Below, piece by piece: positions 48,634 through 58,729 of a stretch of 64,000 nt of DNA. Positions within the stretch are counted from its first letter, which is position 1, and the number at the start of each line of letters is the position of its first letter. Both the position numbers and the translations under genes were made by a program. This DNA comes from Persicaria tinctoria (taxonomy: Eukaryota > Streptophyta > Magnoliopsida > Caryophyllales > Polygonaceae), in the NCBI GenBank assembly GCA_037127255.1, contig JBANSL010000003.1:436501-500500 (forward strand), in the 5' to 3' direction. A model generated the notes under the pieces. That model had not been told where the DNA came from. It searched no databases and was given only the letters and a program-made list of their open reading frames with translations.

Positions 48634-50308
48634 CTAATCATTCCAGAAGTTCCTTAGCTGTGACATGTGAAGAAGAAGCTCATCTCTCCCTAAACCAGTC
48701 ACGCTGCTAGTCATGATCCATGGGGGATGTTGTCTGTAGTTTTGTGAAATCAGATCCTGGAATTTGGTGATGTTTTCCTCTGGCCTTGTGCTCTTCCCGC
48801 CCTTTACCTTGTCACATTTGGTGAAAACAAATGTGATTGGTATCTGCAACGTTTTCAAAAAAAGCTTAGCAAAATACTACTGAAATGACTATAGTAGCAA
48901 ATAAACAGTAAAGGTGTTAAAAGGACGCATACATCATTGCGTCCAAGCCAATTGGCACAATCTAGATCAATCTTCTGAGGTGGAACACTGGCATCAACTA
49001 AGAGCAGCACAGCAACAAGAGTCTCTCTGTTCAAGAAGTAACCTTTTGTGAATGCAGACCAATCCATTTTAGCAGATTCAGAGGCTTTAGCAAACCTAGA
49101 CAAAAAAAACAAAAATGAGACACCATTCTTCTTCTTTTAACCTTTAAGTGCAACCAACTAGTGCACAGGCTGCAAAAATCCTTTGATTGCTTCCAAGTAT
49201 TTTTCACTTGATGACTATCTTTTCCACCAACGAGGTTGTATGGTTTCATCACGAAAATGTTCCGTTCGGCCTCCGAATTTTACTTCAATTGTCTTAAAGG
49301 TCCATCCAAGTTTAATCCTTTTTCTAATTGTACCAAGTCTAATACAACAACAACACAATGAATCCCGCAGTAGAGCAGGGTCCGGGGTCAGAGTTTATGC
49401 ACCCTTACTCATACTACATTCCCATTAAGCAGTCAAAAGTATGTTTTGAAAATTAAACCATTTGGGGAAAACCTATGTCTTATGAACATCTTCGCTTACT
49501 AAGTTTTCCAGCATTCAAACTTCTCTATCGTCAATCAATCAGCACAAGTAAATGTGTTCACAACTTTCCACATCACAAACTAGGAAAAGTAAAAGGTTGC
49601 AGACCTCAATCAACAATCTAGTGAAGAAAAGCCCATTGTTTGACCAATCATAGAACAGGAAGAGGAAGACTAACCCGTAGCCAGGCAAATCGACGAGATA
49701 CCAGCTTCTGTTCACTAAAAAATGATTAATCAACTGCGTCTTCCCTGTAAAAAACAGAAGCCACAGCAATTCAAACCTCAAACCCTAAAATTCCAGTAAA
49801 AGCAACAGGAAATTGCAGTAGATGGGAGAAAACCTGGTTTCTTAGAAGTCAAAGCAACCTCTTTCTTGCGAACGAGGGAGTTGATGAGCGAGGACTTGCC
49901 AACATTAGACCGGCCGAGAACCGCAAACTCAGGGCGGTGATCACGAGGACAATCCTTGGGCTTGTTGCTGCTCTTCACAAACTCCACGACCTTAATCTGC
50001 GCGTCGCCAGCGAATGGTCCGATCACTATATTGGATCCCGGCAGCACCATCTCCTCTCTCACATCTTCCGGTTCCATTCCCGGCGGAACAAATAGAACCT
50101 TCCGGGGAGAAGTGAATGCAGCGGAGGCAGTACTACCGCCGGCGGCGGCGGCGGCGGATGCGTTGCGAGAGGCGGAGAGGATAGGGAGTGAATGTGATTG
50201 AGAGGAGATAGGAATGAGACTCTGAAACCCTAGGTAGTTGTGGAGTCTGTGGCCGCGATTTGGAAGAGAAAAGTTGAGCAATCCAAGTCTCAACGCCTGT
50301 AGGATCAT
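48634..50308 (-). CDS. EMB2001: EngB/YihA-type organellar GTPase (EMB2001 type)
   Basis: Four exons: 50308-49834, 49744-49675, 49095-48933 and 48843-48634, giving 305 residues. The N-terminal ~65 residues are Ser/Ala-rich with an Ala run and look like a plastid or mitochondrial targeting peptide. GTPase motifs: G1 GRSNVGKSS (131-139), G2 Thr in SKKPGKTQ, G3 DLPGYG, G4 TKCD and the late [11 protein letters not shown] (G5-like). Bacterial EngB helps assemble the large ribosomal subunit. The plant orthologue I recall, At2g22870 (EMB2001), is essential for embryos. A large transposon nest begins about 240 bp upstream of the start codon. Confidence 0.93.
49344..49415 (-). mobile_element. SINE-like 3' fragment with (TTG)n tail, reverse
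   Basis: Reverse complement reads GGACCCTGCTCTACTGCGGG, then a TTGTTGTTG tail, matching the copy at 30595-30717. It lies in intron 2 of the GTPase gene. Confidence 0.6.
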
Positions 50309-51061
50309 CGTCTCCTTCTTCGTCGTCGTCCGCTCACTCTGTCAGTATAACCGTTCGTCGTTGCTCTCGGCCTGGGATCGATCGGCTATTGCCTAATGGG
50401 ATAACGCACGGCATCGTTTTAAGCATTAGCAGTTGCAACTGAGAAACGACAAGACTGAAAAATTAAAGCAAGCAGTGGTTCAGTGATGTCTCGTGTGTGT
50501 TTATATATATACTAGACTAGATGTAAATGGTGTCTGTCTTGGAGAGTAGGGTGGCGCAAACAGGTCGAACCGAACCGACGGCCCGATTTTTCGGAGGATT
50601 AGACCGAAGCCCGAACCGAAGCCGACCCCTCGGTTTTCGTTTTTTCGGGTCTAGGCCGAAAAAACCGACCTTCTGTATTACAGCCACAGGTGCAAAATAA
50701 CAAATTAAGGGTAATAAAATTAGATTGACTAGAGAAATGTGAAATCTTTGAAAATTGAAAACTGGAAACGTACGACTTGGATTGGATTTGGGTTTGGGAG
50801 TGAGGCTGCGGGACTGCCGGAGAGGGAGAGGGAGAGGACAGGCGAGAAGCACTGGCGACCGTGGGGGACGGCGACGGCGACAGCGATGGTAGGGGCAGGC
50901 GAGTTCGGCGAGGCGGCTAGGGGAATTCAGGGAAGGTCGAGTGCGGCGAGTCTGGTTCTGCGGGGATTGGGATTGGGAAAGTAAAAATTGAAAGACCGTC
51001 CTCACTGTAAAGGAATTTTTTTTTTTTTTTTTTTTTTGATACAGGCGAGAATTTGGAGGTG

Positions 51062-51600
51062 TCAACGGTTGTACCACCACCTAAGAGCGTCCTTGCGGAC
51101 GAGAGCTTGAAACTCTAAATCAGTACTGTAAGACGACGAGCCGGACCCCAAGGCCATATGAGTGAGTCGATCAACCGCTCTGTTCGCCTCCCTAAAAATG
51201 TGGGATACAGAAGACGTCTCGAAACAGCGAAGTAGACGGAGAGCATCTGATATAAGGATTTCGATCTCCCATGGAGTCGACCACACACCGTTAATCGCAT
51301 TCGCAATCGCGAGGCAGTCTCCCTCCACCGCAACTCTTCGAATCCCCAGCCTTCGCGCTTCTAGCAACCCAAGTTGCAGCCCAACTGCCTCAGCCTGGAC
51401 CGCAGACGCCATCCCACATCTACTAGCATTGCACGCAATCACCCTCCCATCCTCATCTCTGATAACAAAAGCTGCAGAAGCAGAGCCAGATAACAATTTT
51501 AGCACCATCAAAATTAAGTTTAAAGATGCCATGCTCAGGTTTACGCCATTTAATAGTATTCCTTTTGCGAGGGTTAACTCTAGGTTTGGCTCTTATTGTC
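51062..51600 (-). pseudogene. LINE RNase H fragment, distal part of the same LINE
   Basis: Continues the LINE frame past the gypsy element: IKWRKPEHGIFKLNFDG, then a short indel-type frame break near 51500, then the RNase H core (QAEAVGLQLG, EGDCLAIANAI, REANRAVDRLTH) ending VRKDALRWWYNR and stop. RNase H residues Asp-Glu-Asp-Asp are recognisable. Confidence 0.85.
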
Positions 51601-51948
51601 TGTGAGGGGAATTCTCCGCTCGAGGTGTTTTGCTGGGTTGATGATGAGCACCGGTGGTTCGTCAACGTCAGATCTGCGTTCAATGAGACAGTAAAAAGGG
51701 CGGGGCTTGTTTCCCCGAGGGTAACTCCGACGCCCAAGTCAGTCACCAGCCAAGTCTCAAGATTGGATCTTTTTTGTTATATCTTCTGCTATCTTTTTCT
51801 TGTGTATTTATACTGGTTGGGTTTAATCCTTGATTTGCTTAACAGAAAAAGATTTCGTGGGATGCTCTATATAGTCGGTTAATCAACATATATCAAAATA
51901 GCATAAGATAACATTTTACCATTAAATAATGTGATAATCCCGCTCTCA
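51601..51948 (-). repeat. gypsy 3' LTR
   Basis: 348 bp. Two differences from the 5' LTR, near 51800 (TTCTTGTG versus TTCTCGTG) and near 51856 (ATTTCG versus ATTTTG). Confidence 0.93.
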
Positions 51949-52157
51949 TTGGCCCCTTGAATTAAGTCCTCATGGCCTCATGGGGACTGAATTCGAAAGT
52001 GCGCTCAGCTCCTATCGGGGGTCCGAGGTGCCAAGCGCCCCTTTGTTTTACCGTGAGCATGCTTCACCGTGGTGAGCGCGCATTCTCCCTTCCGAACGGT
52101 ATGTTGCCCGTGTCTTGCAAATGGCTTTGAGTAGACCTTACCCGGCGAGTGGTTACC

Positions 52158-52517
52158 CCTGTCATGGACTTGCTTTGATTAGCCGTATTTAGTGATAAAT
52201 TGGCCCTGTGATGGACTTAGTTTGATAGGCCGTAATTGGCGATACATTGGCCCTGTAATGGACTTGATTCGATTAGCCGTAATTGGCGATACATTGGCCC
52301 TGTAATGGACTTGATTCGATCAGCCGTAATTGGCGATACATTGGCCCTGTAATGGACTTGATTCGATCAGCCGTAATTGGCGATACATTGGCCCTGTAAT
52401 GGACTTGATTCGATCAGCCGTAATTGGCGATACATTGACCCTGTAATGGACTTGATTCGATCAGCCGTAATTGGCGATACATTGGCCCTGTAATGGACTT
52501 GATTCGATCAGCCGTAG
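52158..52517 (-). repeat. 47-bp tandem repeat array in the gypsy 3' untranslated region
   Basis: About seven to eight copies of a 47-bp unit (plus-strand core GATCAGCCGTAATTGGCGAT). The units nearest the 3' LTR (52158-52245) are diverged; the others are almost identical. Arrays like this are typical of Tat-lineage elements. Confidence 0.9.
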
Positions 52518-52777
52518 GCTGAACATCTCCCATTGCCTAGGCTATGCGTTTGGGTCGGAGCAGCTTGTCAACTGAACTCTGTTTTTTGCATCGTGAAACA
52601 AAGTGCGGGGGGCCTCGTTAAAACCTTGCTGCGGGAAAACCTCGTGGGATAAAACCGCACAGCAAGGAAAAAGAGTACCCCTTTTTATTCATGAAGATAT
52701 CCCTAACTGCGTTCAATTCAACATACCAAAGCAAAAGAAAAAACAAAATGGAAATGCAATGTACCTAGCTGTGAAGG

Positions 52778-55700
52778 CTAGATATAGTAAAGCTTCAAAT
52801 TGATGGTGTTCCACGTCCGCGGTACTTCCCTCCCGGCGGCATCTTCGAGCTTGTAGGCTCCATGTGCTAACTCTGCAGCAATCCGGTAAGGCCCCTCCCA
52901 ATTCGGCCCCAGCTTGCCGACCGTGGGATCACGCGCGCTTCCTAGGACTTTTCGGAGGACATAATCGCCGGTCTTGAAGCTCCTCCGCTTTAGCCGCTTG
53001 CCGTGGATCTGCGTCAGGCCACGCTGATATTCAGCAAGGCGGATGAAGGCCGTCTCCCTCTTTTCCTGTAGCAGATCGAGGCTCGCGGACAGCGCTGGAT
53101 CGTTTCCTCCTTGCTCGACTAGTGTGGTTCGCATCGTGGGCAGTCCCACTTCCAGCGGGATGACAGCCTCCATGCCGTATGCTAGCGCGTATGGGGATTC
53201 CCCGGTCGATCGTCTCGGGGTGGTGCGATATGCCCATAGGGCCGCTGGCAGCTCCTCAACCCACCGGCCCTTGGAGGCGTCCAAGCGCTTCTTTAGGCCG
53301 TCAAGAATAGCCTTGTTCGTGGCTTCCGCTTGTCCGTTAGCCTGGGGATAAGCCATAGAAGAGTAAAAATTTTTGATCCCATAACCTGCACAGAAAGACT
53401 TGAAAGAAGCGCTATTAAATTGAGTTCCGTTGTCAGATATGAGTGCATAAGGGATCCCAAAGCGAGTTATGATATGCTCCCACACAAACTTCTTAGTTTC
53501 GGTATCCTGGATGCCTGTGAGCGCATTTGCCTCCACCCACTTGGTGAAATAGTCCGTTGCGGTGATTAAGAAGCGTTTGTTTCCCGGAGCCCTAGGAAAT
53601 GGCCCTACTAGATCCAAACCCCACTGAGCGAAAGGCCAGGGACTCGTGATCGGGTGTAAGTCTCCTGCCGGCTGATGGATGAGCTTGGCAAACGCCTGGC
53701 ATTTCTCACACTTCTTCACGTAACATTCGGCGTCCTTTTGCATATAAGGCCACCAATAACCCTGGGTAATTGCCCGGAGCGCGAGAGACCGGCCGGCTGA
53801 GTGTACTCCACATATCCCCTCATGAATTTCAAACAAAAAGTTCTGCACCAGGCTCGGATGCACACAACGAAGGTAGGGTCCTGAGAATGATTTCTTATAT
53901 AGCACCTTGTCTGGCGAGAGCCAAAAGCGAGAGGCTTGCATCCTTACTTTCCTCGCCTCTTTCTTATCCTCGGGCGGTTGCCCGCCACTGAGATGAGCCA
54001 CGATCGGATCCATCCAGCTAGGACCCGTTTCCTCGCACACAAATCCTGACGCTGCTACACTTGGCGATTCAAGGACATCAATCTGCACCGTATACCCATC
54101 GACTCCGGAGTGGGCGGCCGCCAACGTGGCTAAAGCATCTGCCTCGCTGTTCTGCTCTCGCGGCACCTGACTTACTTGCCATCCTTGGAAATTGGCCAAC
54201 AGGTCCCTGGCCTTCTCCCTATAGGCAGCCATTCGACTAGATTTTGCCTCGAACTCGCCATTAATCTGGTTAACGATCAGCTGAGAATCTGAAGAGACTG
54301 AGACGCTCGAGGCCCCTCTTTCTTGTACGAATTTCAATCCTAATATTATAGCCTCATACTCGGCTTCGTTATTGGTCGCCGCGAACCTCAAGCGAATGGC
54401 GGCGCAAATAACCTCCCCGGTTGGTGCCTTGACAACCACACCTGCGCCTGAGCCTTGGCGGGAGCTGGACCCGTCGACTCTCAATTCCCAGGGCCCCAAA
54501 TGACTTGTGAGAACCTGCTGTGCGGACTCAGGCTGTTCGTGGATGAACTCGGCTACGAAATCAGCCAAGACCTGAGCCTTGATTGCCGTCCGAGGTGCGA
54601 AACTGATGTCATATTGGCCAAGCTCTACCGCCCATCGAGCTACCCTTCCGGACAGATCGGAGCTTGACAGCAAAGCTTTCAAAGGGTGAGAGGTAACTAC
54701 GACGATCGGGTGTGACTGGAAATAGTGGTTTAGCTTTCGAGCCGCCACAACTAAGGATAGGAGCAGCTTCTCTAGCGGTGTGTAGCGGGATTCTGCCTCT
54801 AGCAGCGTCTTGCTGACATAATATACGGGCCTCTGGACCTTGTTCTCGTCCTCCAATGTGAGCACCGCGCTGACCGCATGATCGGAGACGGCGAGGTAGA
54901 TGCTCAACTGCTCGTTGTCGCCTGGCTTTGCTAGGATGGGTGGCTCCTGTAAGTATTGTTTCAATGCCTCCAAAGCCCTTTCACACTCCTCATCCCACTG
55001 AAAAATTATATCTCCTCTTAATAATTTGAAGAACGAGCAACAACGGTCTGACGAACGGCTAATGAAGCGATTCAGAGCGGCGGCCATTCCGGCGAGCTTC
55101 TGCACTTCTTTAATGCTCGAGGGGCTGCGGATGCTTTGCAACGCCCGAATCTGAGTGGGGCTGGCCTCGATGCCCCTTCTCGTGACCAAGTGTCCCAGGA
55201 ACTTTCCTGAGCTTACCCCGAACGCGCACTTTGATGCATTGAGATGTAGCTTAACACTCCTTATTCTGTCGAAAACTGCCTGCAAGTCCTGGACGTGAGT
55301 TGCTTTGAGCTTACTCTTCACCACCATATCGTCTATATAGACCTCAACCTTGTCACCCACAAGCGTGTCGAATACGCTCATCACCATCCTTTGGAAAGTG
55401 GCGCCGGCGTTCTTCAAGCCGAACGGCATTACTCGATAACAGAAGATTCCCTTGGGAGTAATAAAAGCAGTCTTCTCCTGATCGCATTCCGCCAAAGGTA
55501 TCTGGTGGTAACCCCGATAAGCATCCAGAAAGCTCATCCGTTCGTGGCCAGCCGTAGCATCGACTAACTGGTCTATTTTGGGCAGCGGAAACATGTCTTT
55601 CGGGCATGCTTTATTGAGGTCTGTGAAATCAACACAAACCCTCCAATCTCCATTCTTCTTTTTCACCACCACCGTATTAGCCAACCAGGTTGGGTAATGA

Positions 55701-58357
55701 ACTTCCCGAACCGCACTTGCTTCCTTCAACCTTTCGAGCTCAGTTACCACCGCCTCTGTATGCTGGATGGATGACCGACGGGGGCGCTGCACGATGGGCT
55801 TAGCGTCTCCCTGGACGTTCAGTCTATGGCAAGCAACATCGGGGTGGAGCCCGGGCATTTCGTACGGGCTCCAAGCAAACACGTCCCTCTTGCGGCGTAA
55901 GAGATCCACCAGCGCACCCTCCTCATCACCTGTCATTTCAGTTCCGACTAAGAAATATTTTTCTGGTTCAAGATCACTTACCGGGATTTTCCGAAGGGCC
56001 TCGACGGACTTCTCCTCGGGCTGCGCTCCTACCTCGTCAAGCACCTGAGGGGCCGAGTGGACTGTGTAGGACTCCCGCCTTGGCGCGTCGGCCTGCATAC
56101 AATGTCGTGCCGCCCTTTGATCGGCTCGAACTCGAACGATCTCGCCTTGGTGAGGGAAAACGATTGTCTGATGGTATGTAGAATGCACAGCCCCCATAGC
56201 ATGGATCCAAGGGCGTCCCAGAATGGCGTTGTATGACGATGGAGCGGTGATTACGAAGAATTCAGTGTCAACCTCCTTTCCCCCGAGATTCACCCTCTCT
56301 CTCAGCGTGCCCATTGGCCAAACCGGCAAACCCCCTAGCCCAGTCAGCTGTGTCGATACCGGCATCAACTCCTTCCGAGCGCCCCCCAACTTCTCATAGG
56401 TTCCGAAGAACATAATATCGACAGCGCTTCCTGAGTCCACAAGGACGCGTCGTACGTCGAACTCTCCCACACTGATGGTCAGCACCATAGGGTCGTTGTG
56501 GGGTAACTGTACCCCGACAAGGTCCTCGTCTGAAAAAGTGAGCGGCGCCGCTGGTGAGGTCTTCACCCTCTTGCGGTCACTGCCGATCGCCGAGAATACT
56601 TCTAGAGTATGGCAGCTTTTGCGGTGGCTGTAGCGGCCTTCAATACTCCCTTTAGCTCTTGTTTCGACGAAATTGATAACCTTTCTCTGCACATTGTCTC
56701 GATCAGCCGCAGCTGTGACTGTTGCTTCGTCCTTTCGAGGCTGCCCGCTGACGTCTTTGTCTTCTTTTATAAACTCCTTCAAGAAACCGCGGGCTACCAA
56801 GAACTCCAGGTACTGCTTGAGGGTGCGGCAGTCCTCCGTTAGGTGCCCTTTCTCCCGGTGAAAGGAGCAGAATCTGCTATTGTCCCGACTAGCAGGATCG
56901 CCCCTCATCTTGCTCGGCCACTGGAAGAAAGACTTGTCTTTGATCTGAGTGAGGATCCTGTAAATCGGAACTTTGAACGTTGTATTCACCGCCACACGCG
57001 CAGGTGCGCTGACTTCCCCCGGCAACAAACCTCGTCCCCCAGACGCGGGCCTCTCAAATCGGTGTCGATCCCTGCGCGACTCGTGGGTGAGCGGCCCGCG
57101 CGACGGAGAGGGAGTTTTATGCTCGCGCTGGGCCCCACGATCGTCTTCGAGCTTAGTGTACTGTCGTATCCTCTCGTGGAGCTCCGGCATGCCAGAAGGA
57201 GTGCGCAGAGTCAAGCTCTCTCTCAACCGACTATCTCTCGGCAGGGCTAGCCGAAAAGCCGAGATGGCCACCTTCTCGTCGCAGCCCTCGATGTCGGCAT
57301 AGCAGTCCATGAAACGGGAGGCGAATTGTCTCAACGCCTCTCCCCTACGGGGTCGGATAGCAAAGAGCGAATCCATAGAGGTTGGGTCGCGGCTGTTGGC
57401 AATGTATCTGGCCACAAAACTCCTCGCCAGTTGTCTCCAAGAAGAGATCGAGTCAGGCGGTAGCGCATGAAACCACCGGGAGGCAGTCTTGCCCAAGCTG
57501 GAGGGAAATAATTTGCACATCATTCCATCGTTCTCAATCCACAGAGCCATTTTATGAGTGTACAGAGCGATATGATTGACGGGATCTGACTTTCCATCAT
57601 ATAATTCAAAAATAGGAGAAGAAAACTTATCTGGCGGCCGCTGGTGGCGAATCTCGCGGGTGAACGGAGTCGACGTCATCTGATTAAGCTTGGACTCGAC
57701 TTGCTCTTGTACGGATATCAGCGACTCTCCTTGATTTGAGAACAGCCTGAGCAACCGCTCCTCAGCGCGGGTCACTTGCTCCCTTCTTGTTTCGCGTCCT
57801 ATGCTGCTGGAACGCTCGCGGCGATGTCGAGTCCTTGGTTCTCGCCTTCCCCTTCTTCCCCTATCAGGACTCACCTCCGACGATCGCCCTCCTCGCCTTT
57901 CTCGCCTGGAAACATGGCGACGAGATCGACGGGGCGATCTCCTTCTCTTACGACCGGAGCGCCTCGGGCTGTCGAGAGAGACTGGCGACACACTTCCTTG
58001 ATCATGACGGGGTGATCGACGAGGGCGCCCCTCATCATCTTCCTCAAACACTTCATGTACGTGGAAGCGCCCAGACCCCTGCTCACCGTCTGCACCCCCA
58101 TGGCTCCTCCCATCGTCCTTAGTCAAGGACAATTCCTGCGAGTTGAGTTCAAGGGCACTAGCCAGCCGCCCCCCCTGTCCATCTTGGGGACGTTTGCCCA
58201 AGGCTTTCTCCTGTTGCTCGCACCGCCGACGCAGAGAAAGGACCTCATCCTGCGCAGCCCGCAACTGACGATTCCTCTCTTCCAATTCTTCTGCGAGCTC
58301 GGCCTCGCGAGTGAATTCGCCGGCGTTATTCCCGCTTGGAACCACCGATTCCCCCAT
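52778..58357 (-). CDS. gypsy-Tat gag-pol polyprotein
   Basis: A single frame of 1859 residues starting at the ATG just after the primer-binding site (58357) and ending NLKLYYI. Domains in order: a charged N-terminus; gag capsid-like region (SPIFELYDGKSDPVNHI, CKLFPSSLGKTASRWF); a CX2H…C knuckle (CSFHREKGHLTEDC); aspartic protease (VLVDSGSAVDIM, near 56430); reverse transcriptase (YIDDMVV, near 55330); a first, retroviral-type RNase H (SRYTPLEKLLLSLV); a second, plant/archaeal-type RNase H (RVDGSSSRQGSGAG, NNEAEYEA, SDSQLIV; near 54470-54120); and integrase (CEKCQAFAK, DNGTQF, QANGQAEATN). The second RNase H places it in the Tat lineage. All catalytic residues looked for are present. Confidence 0.93.
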   Translation of the reverse strand: MGESVVPSGNNAGEFTREAELAEELEERNRQLRAAQDEVLSLRRRCEQQEKALGKRPQDGQGGRLASALELNSQELSLTKDDGRSHGGADGEQGSGRFHVHEVFEEDDEGRPRRSPRHDQGSVSPVSLDSPRRSGRKRRRSPRRSRRHVSRRERRGGRSSEVSPDRGRRGRREPRTRHRRERSSSIGRETRREQVTRAEERLLRLFSNQGESLISVQEQVESKLNQMTSTPFTREIRHQRPPDKFSSPIFELYDGKSDPVNHIALYTHKMALWIENDGMMCKLFPSSLGKTASRWFHALPPDSISSWRQLARSFVARYIANSRDPTSMDSLFAIRPRRGEALRQFASRFMDCYADIEGCDEKVAISAFRLALPRDSRLRESLTLRTPSGMPELHERIRQYTKLEDDRGAQREHKTPSPSRGPLTHESRRDRHRFERPASGGRGLLPGEVSAPARVAVNTTFKVPIYRILTQIKDKSFFQWPSKMRGDPASRDNSRFCSFHREKGHLTEDCRTLKQYLEFLVARGFLKEFIKEDKDVSGQPRKDEATVTAAADRDNVQRKVINFVETRAKGSIEGRYSHRKSCHTLEVFSAIGSDRKRVKTSPAAPLTFSDEDLVGVQLPHNDPMVLTISVGEFDVRRVLVDSGSAVDIMFFGTYEKLGGARKELMPVSTQLTGLGGLPVWPMGTLRERVNLGGKEVDTEFFVITAPSSYNAILGRPWIHAMGAVHSTYHQTIVFPHQGEIVRVRADQRAARHCMQADAPRRESYTVHSAPQVLDEVGAQPEEKSVEALRKIPVSDLEPEKYFLVGTEMTGDEEGALVDLLRRKRDVFAWSPYEMPGLHPDVACHRLNVQGDAKPIVQRPRRSSIQHTEAVVTELERLKEASAVREVHYPTWLANTVVVKKKNGDWRVCVDFTDLNKACPKDMFPLPKIDQLVDATAGHERMSFLDAYRGYHQIPLAECDQEKTAFITPKGIFCYRVMPFGLKNAGATFQRMVMSVFDTLVGDKVEVYIDDMVVKSKLKATHVQDLQAVFDRIRSVKLHLNASKCAFGVSSGKFLGHLVTRRGIEASPTQIRALQSIRSPSSIKEVQKLAGMAAALNRFISRSSDRCCSFFKLLRGDIIFQWDEECERALEALKQYLQEPPILAKPGDNEQLSIYLAVSDHAVSAVLTLEDENKVQRPVYYVSKTLLEAESRYTPLEKLLLSLVVAARKLNHYFQSHPIVVVTSHPLKALLSSSDLSGRVARWAVELGQYDISFAPRTAIKAQVLADFVAEFIHEQPESAQQVLTSHLGPWELRVDGSSSRQGSGAGVVVKAPTGEVICAAIRLRFAATNNEAEYEAIILGLKFVQERGASSVSVSSDSQLIVNQINGEFEAKSSRMAAYREKARDLLANFQGWQVSQVPREQNSEADALATLAAAHSGVDGYTVQIDVLESPSVAASGFVCEETGPSWMDPIVAHLSGGQPPEDKKEARKVRMQASRFWLSPDKVLYKKSFSGPYLRCVHPSLVQNFLFEIHEGICGVHSAGRSLALRAITQGYWWPYMQKDAECYVKKCEKCQAFAKLIHQPAGDLHPITSPWPFAQWGLDLVGPFPRAPGNKRFLITATDYFTKWVEANALTGIQDTETKKFVWEHIITRFGIPYALISDNGTQFNSASFKSFCAGYGIKNFYSSMAYPQANGQAEATNKAILDGLKKRLDASKGRWVEELPAALWAYRTTPRRSTGESPYALAYGMEAVIPLEVGLPTMRTTLVEQGGNDPALSASLDLLQEKRETAFIRLAEYQRGLTQIHGKRLKRRSFKTGDYVLRKVLGSARDPTVGKLGPNWEGPYRIAAELAHGAYKLEDAAGREVPRTWNTINLKLYYI

Positions 58358-58376
58358 CCCCACGGACGGCGCCAAT

Positions 58377-58724
58377 TGTGAGGGGAATTCTCCGCTCGAG
58401 GTGTTTTGCTGGGTTGATGATGAGCACCGGTGGTTCGTCAACGTCAGATCTGCGTTCAATGAGACAGTAAAAAGGGCGGGGCTTGTTTCCCCGAGGGTAA
58501 CTCCGACGCCCAAGTCAGTCACCAGCCAAGTCTCAAGATTGGATCTTTTTTGTTATATCTTCTGCTATCTTTTTCTCGTGTATTTATACTGGTTGGGTTT
58601 AATCCTTGATTTGCTTAACAGAAAAAGATTTTGTGGGATGCTCTATATAGTCGGTTAATCAACATATATCAAAATAGCATAAGATAACATTTTACCATTA
58701 AATAATGTGATAATCCCGCTCTCA
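58377..58724 (-). repeat. gypsy 5' LTR
   Basis: 348 bp. On the minus strand it begins TGAGAGCGGG and ends CCCCTCACA. Confidence 0.93.
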
Positions 58725-58729
58725 TTGTC

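Larger units (their letters stand above)
51601..58724 (-). mobile_element. Ty3/gypsy retrotransposon, Tat lineage, complete
   Basis: 7124 bp with 348-bp LTRs and a perfect 5-bp target duplication TTGTC (51596-51600, 58725-58729). The primer-binding site TGGCGCCGTCCGTGGGGA directly follows the 5' LTR (minus strand, near 58375). A purine tract AAGGGGCC precedes the 3' LTR. The LTRs differ at two bases by eye. The gag-pol frame is uninterrupted, so the element is young and may be autonomous. Confidence 0.95.

Noticed and set aside
52158..52517. CRISPR-like array
   Set aside because: Units are contiguous 47-bp tandem repeats without spacers, inside a retrotransposon UTR.
58055..58658. Plus-strand frames over the gypsy gag and LTR
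   Set aside because: Antisense to gag and non-coding LTR sequence.
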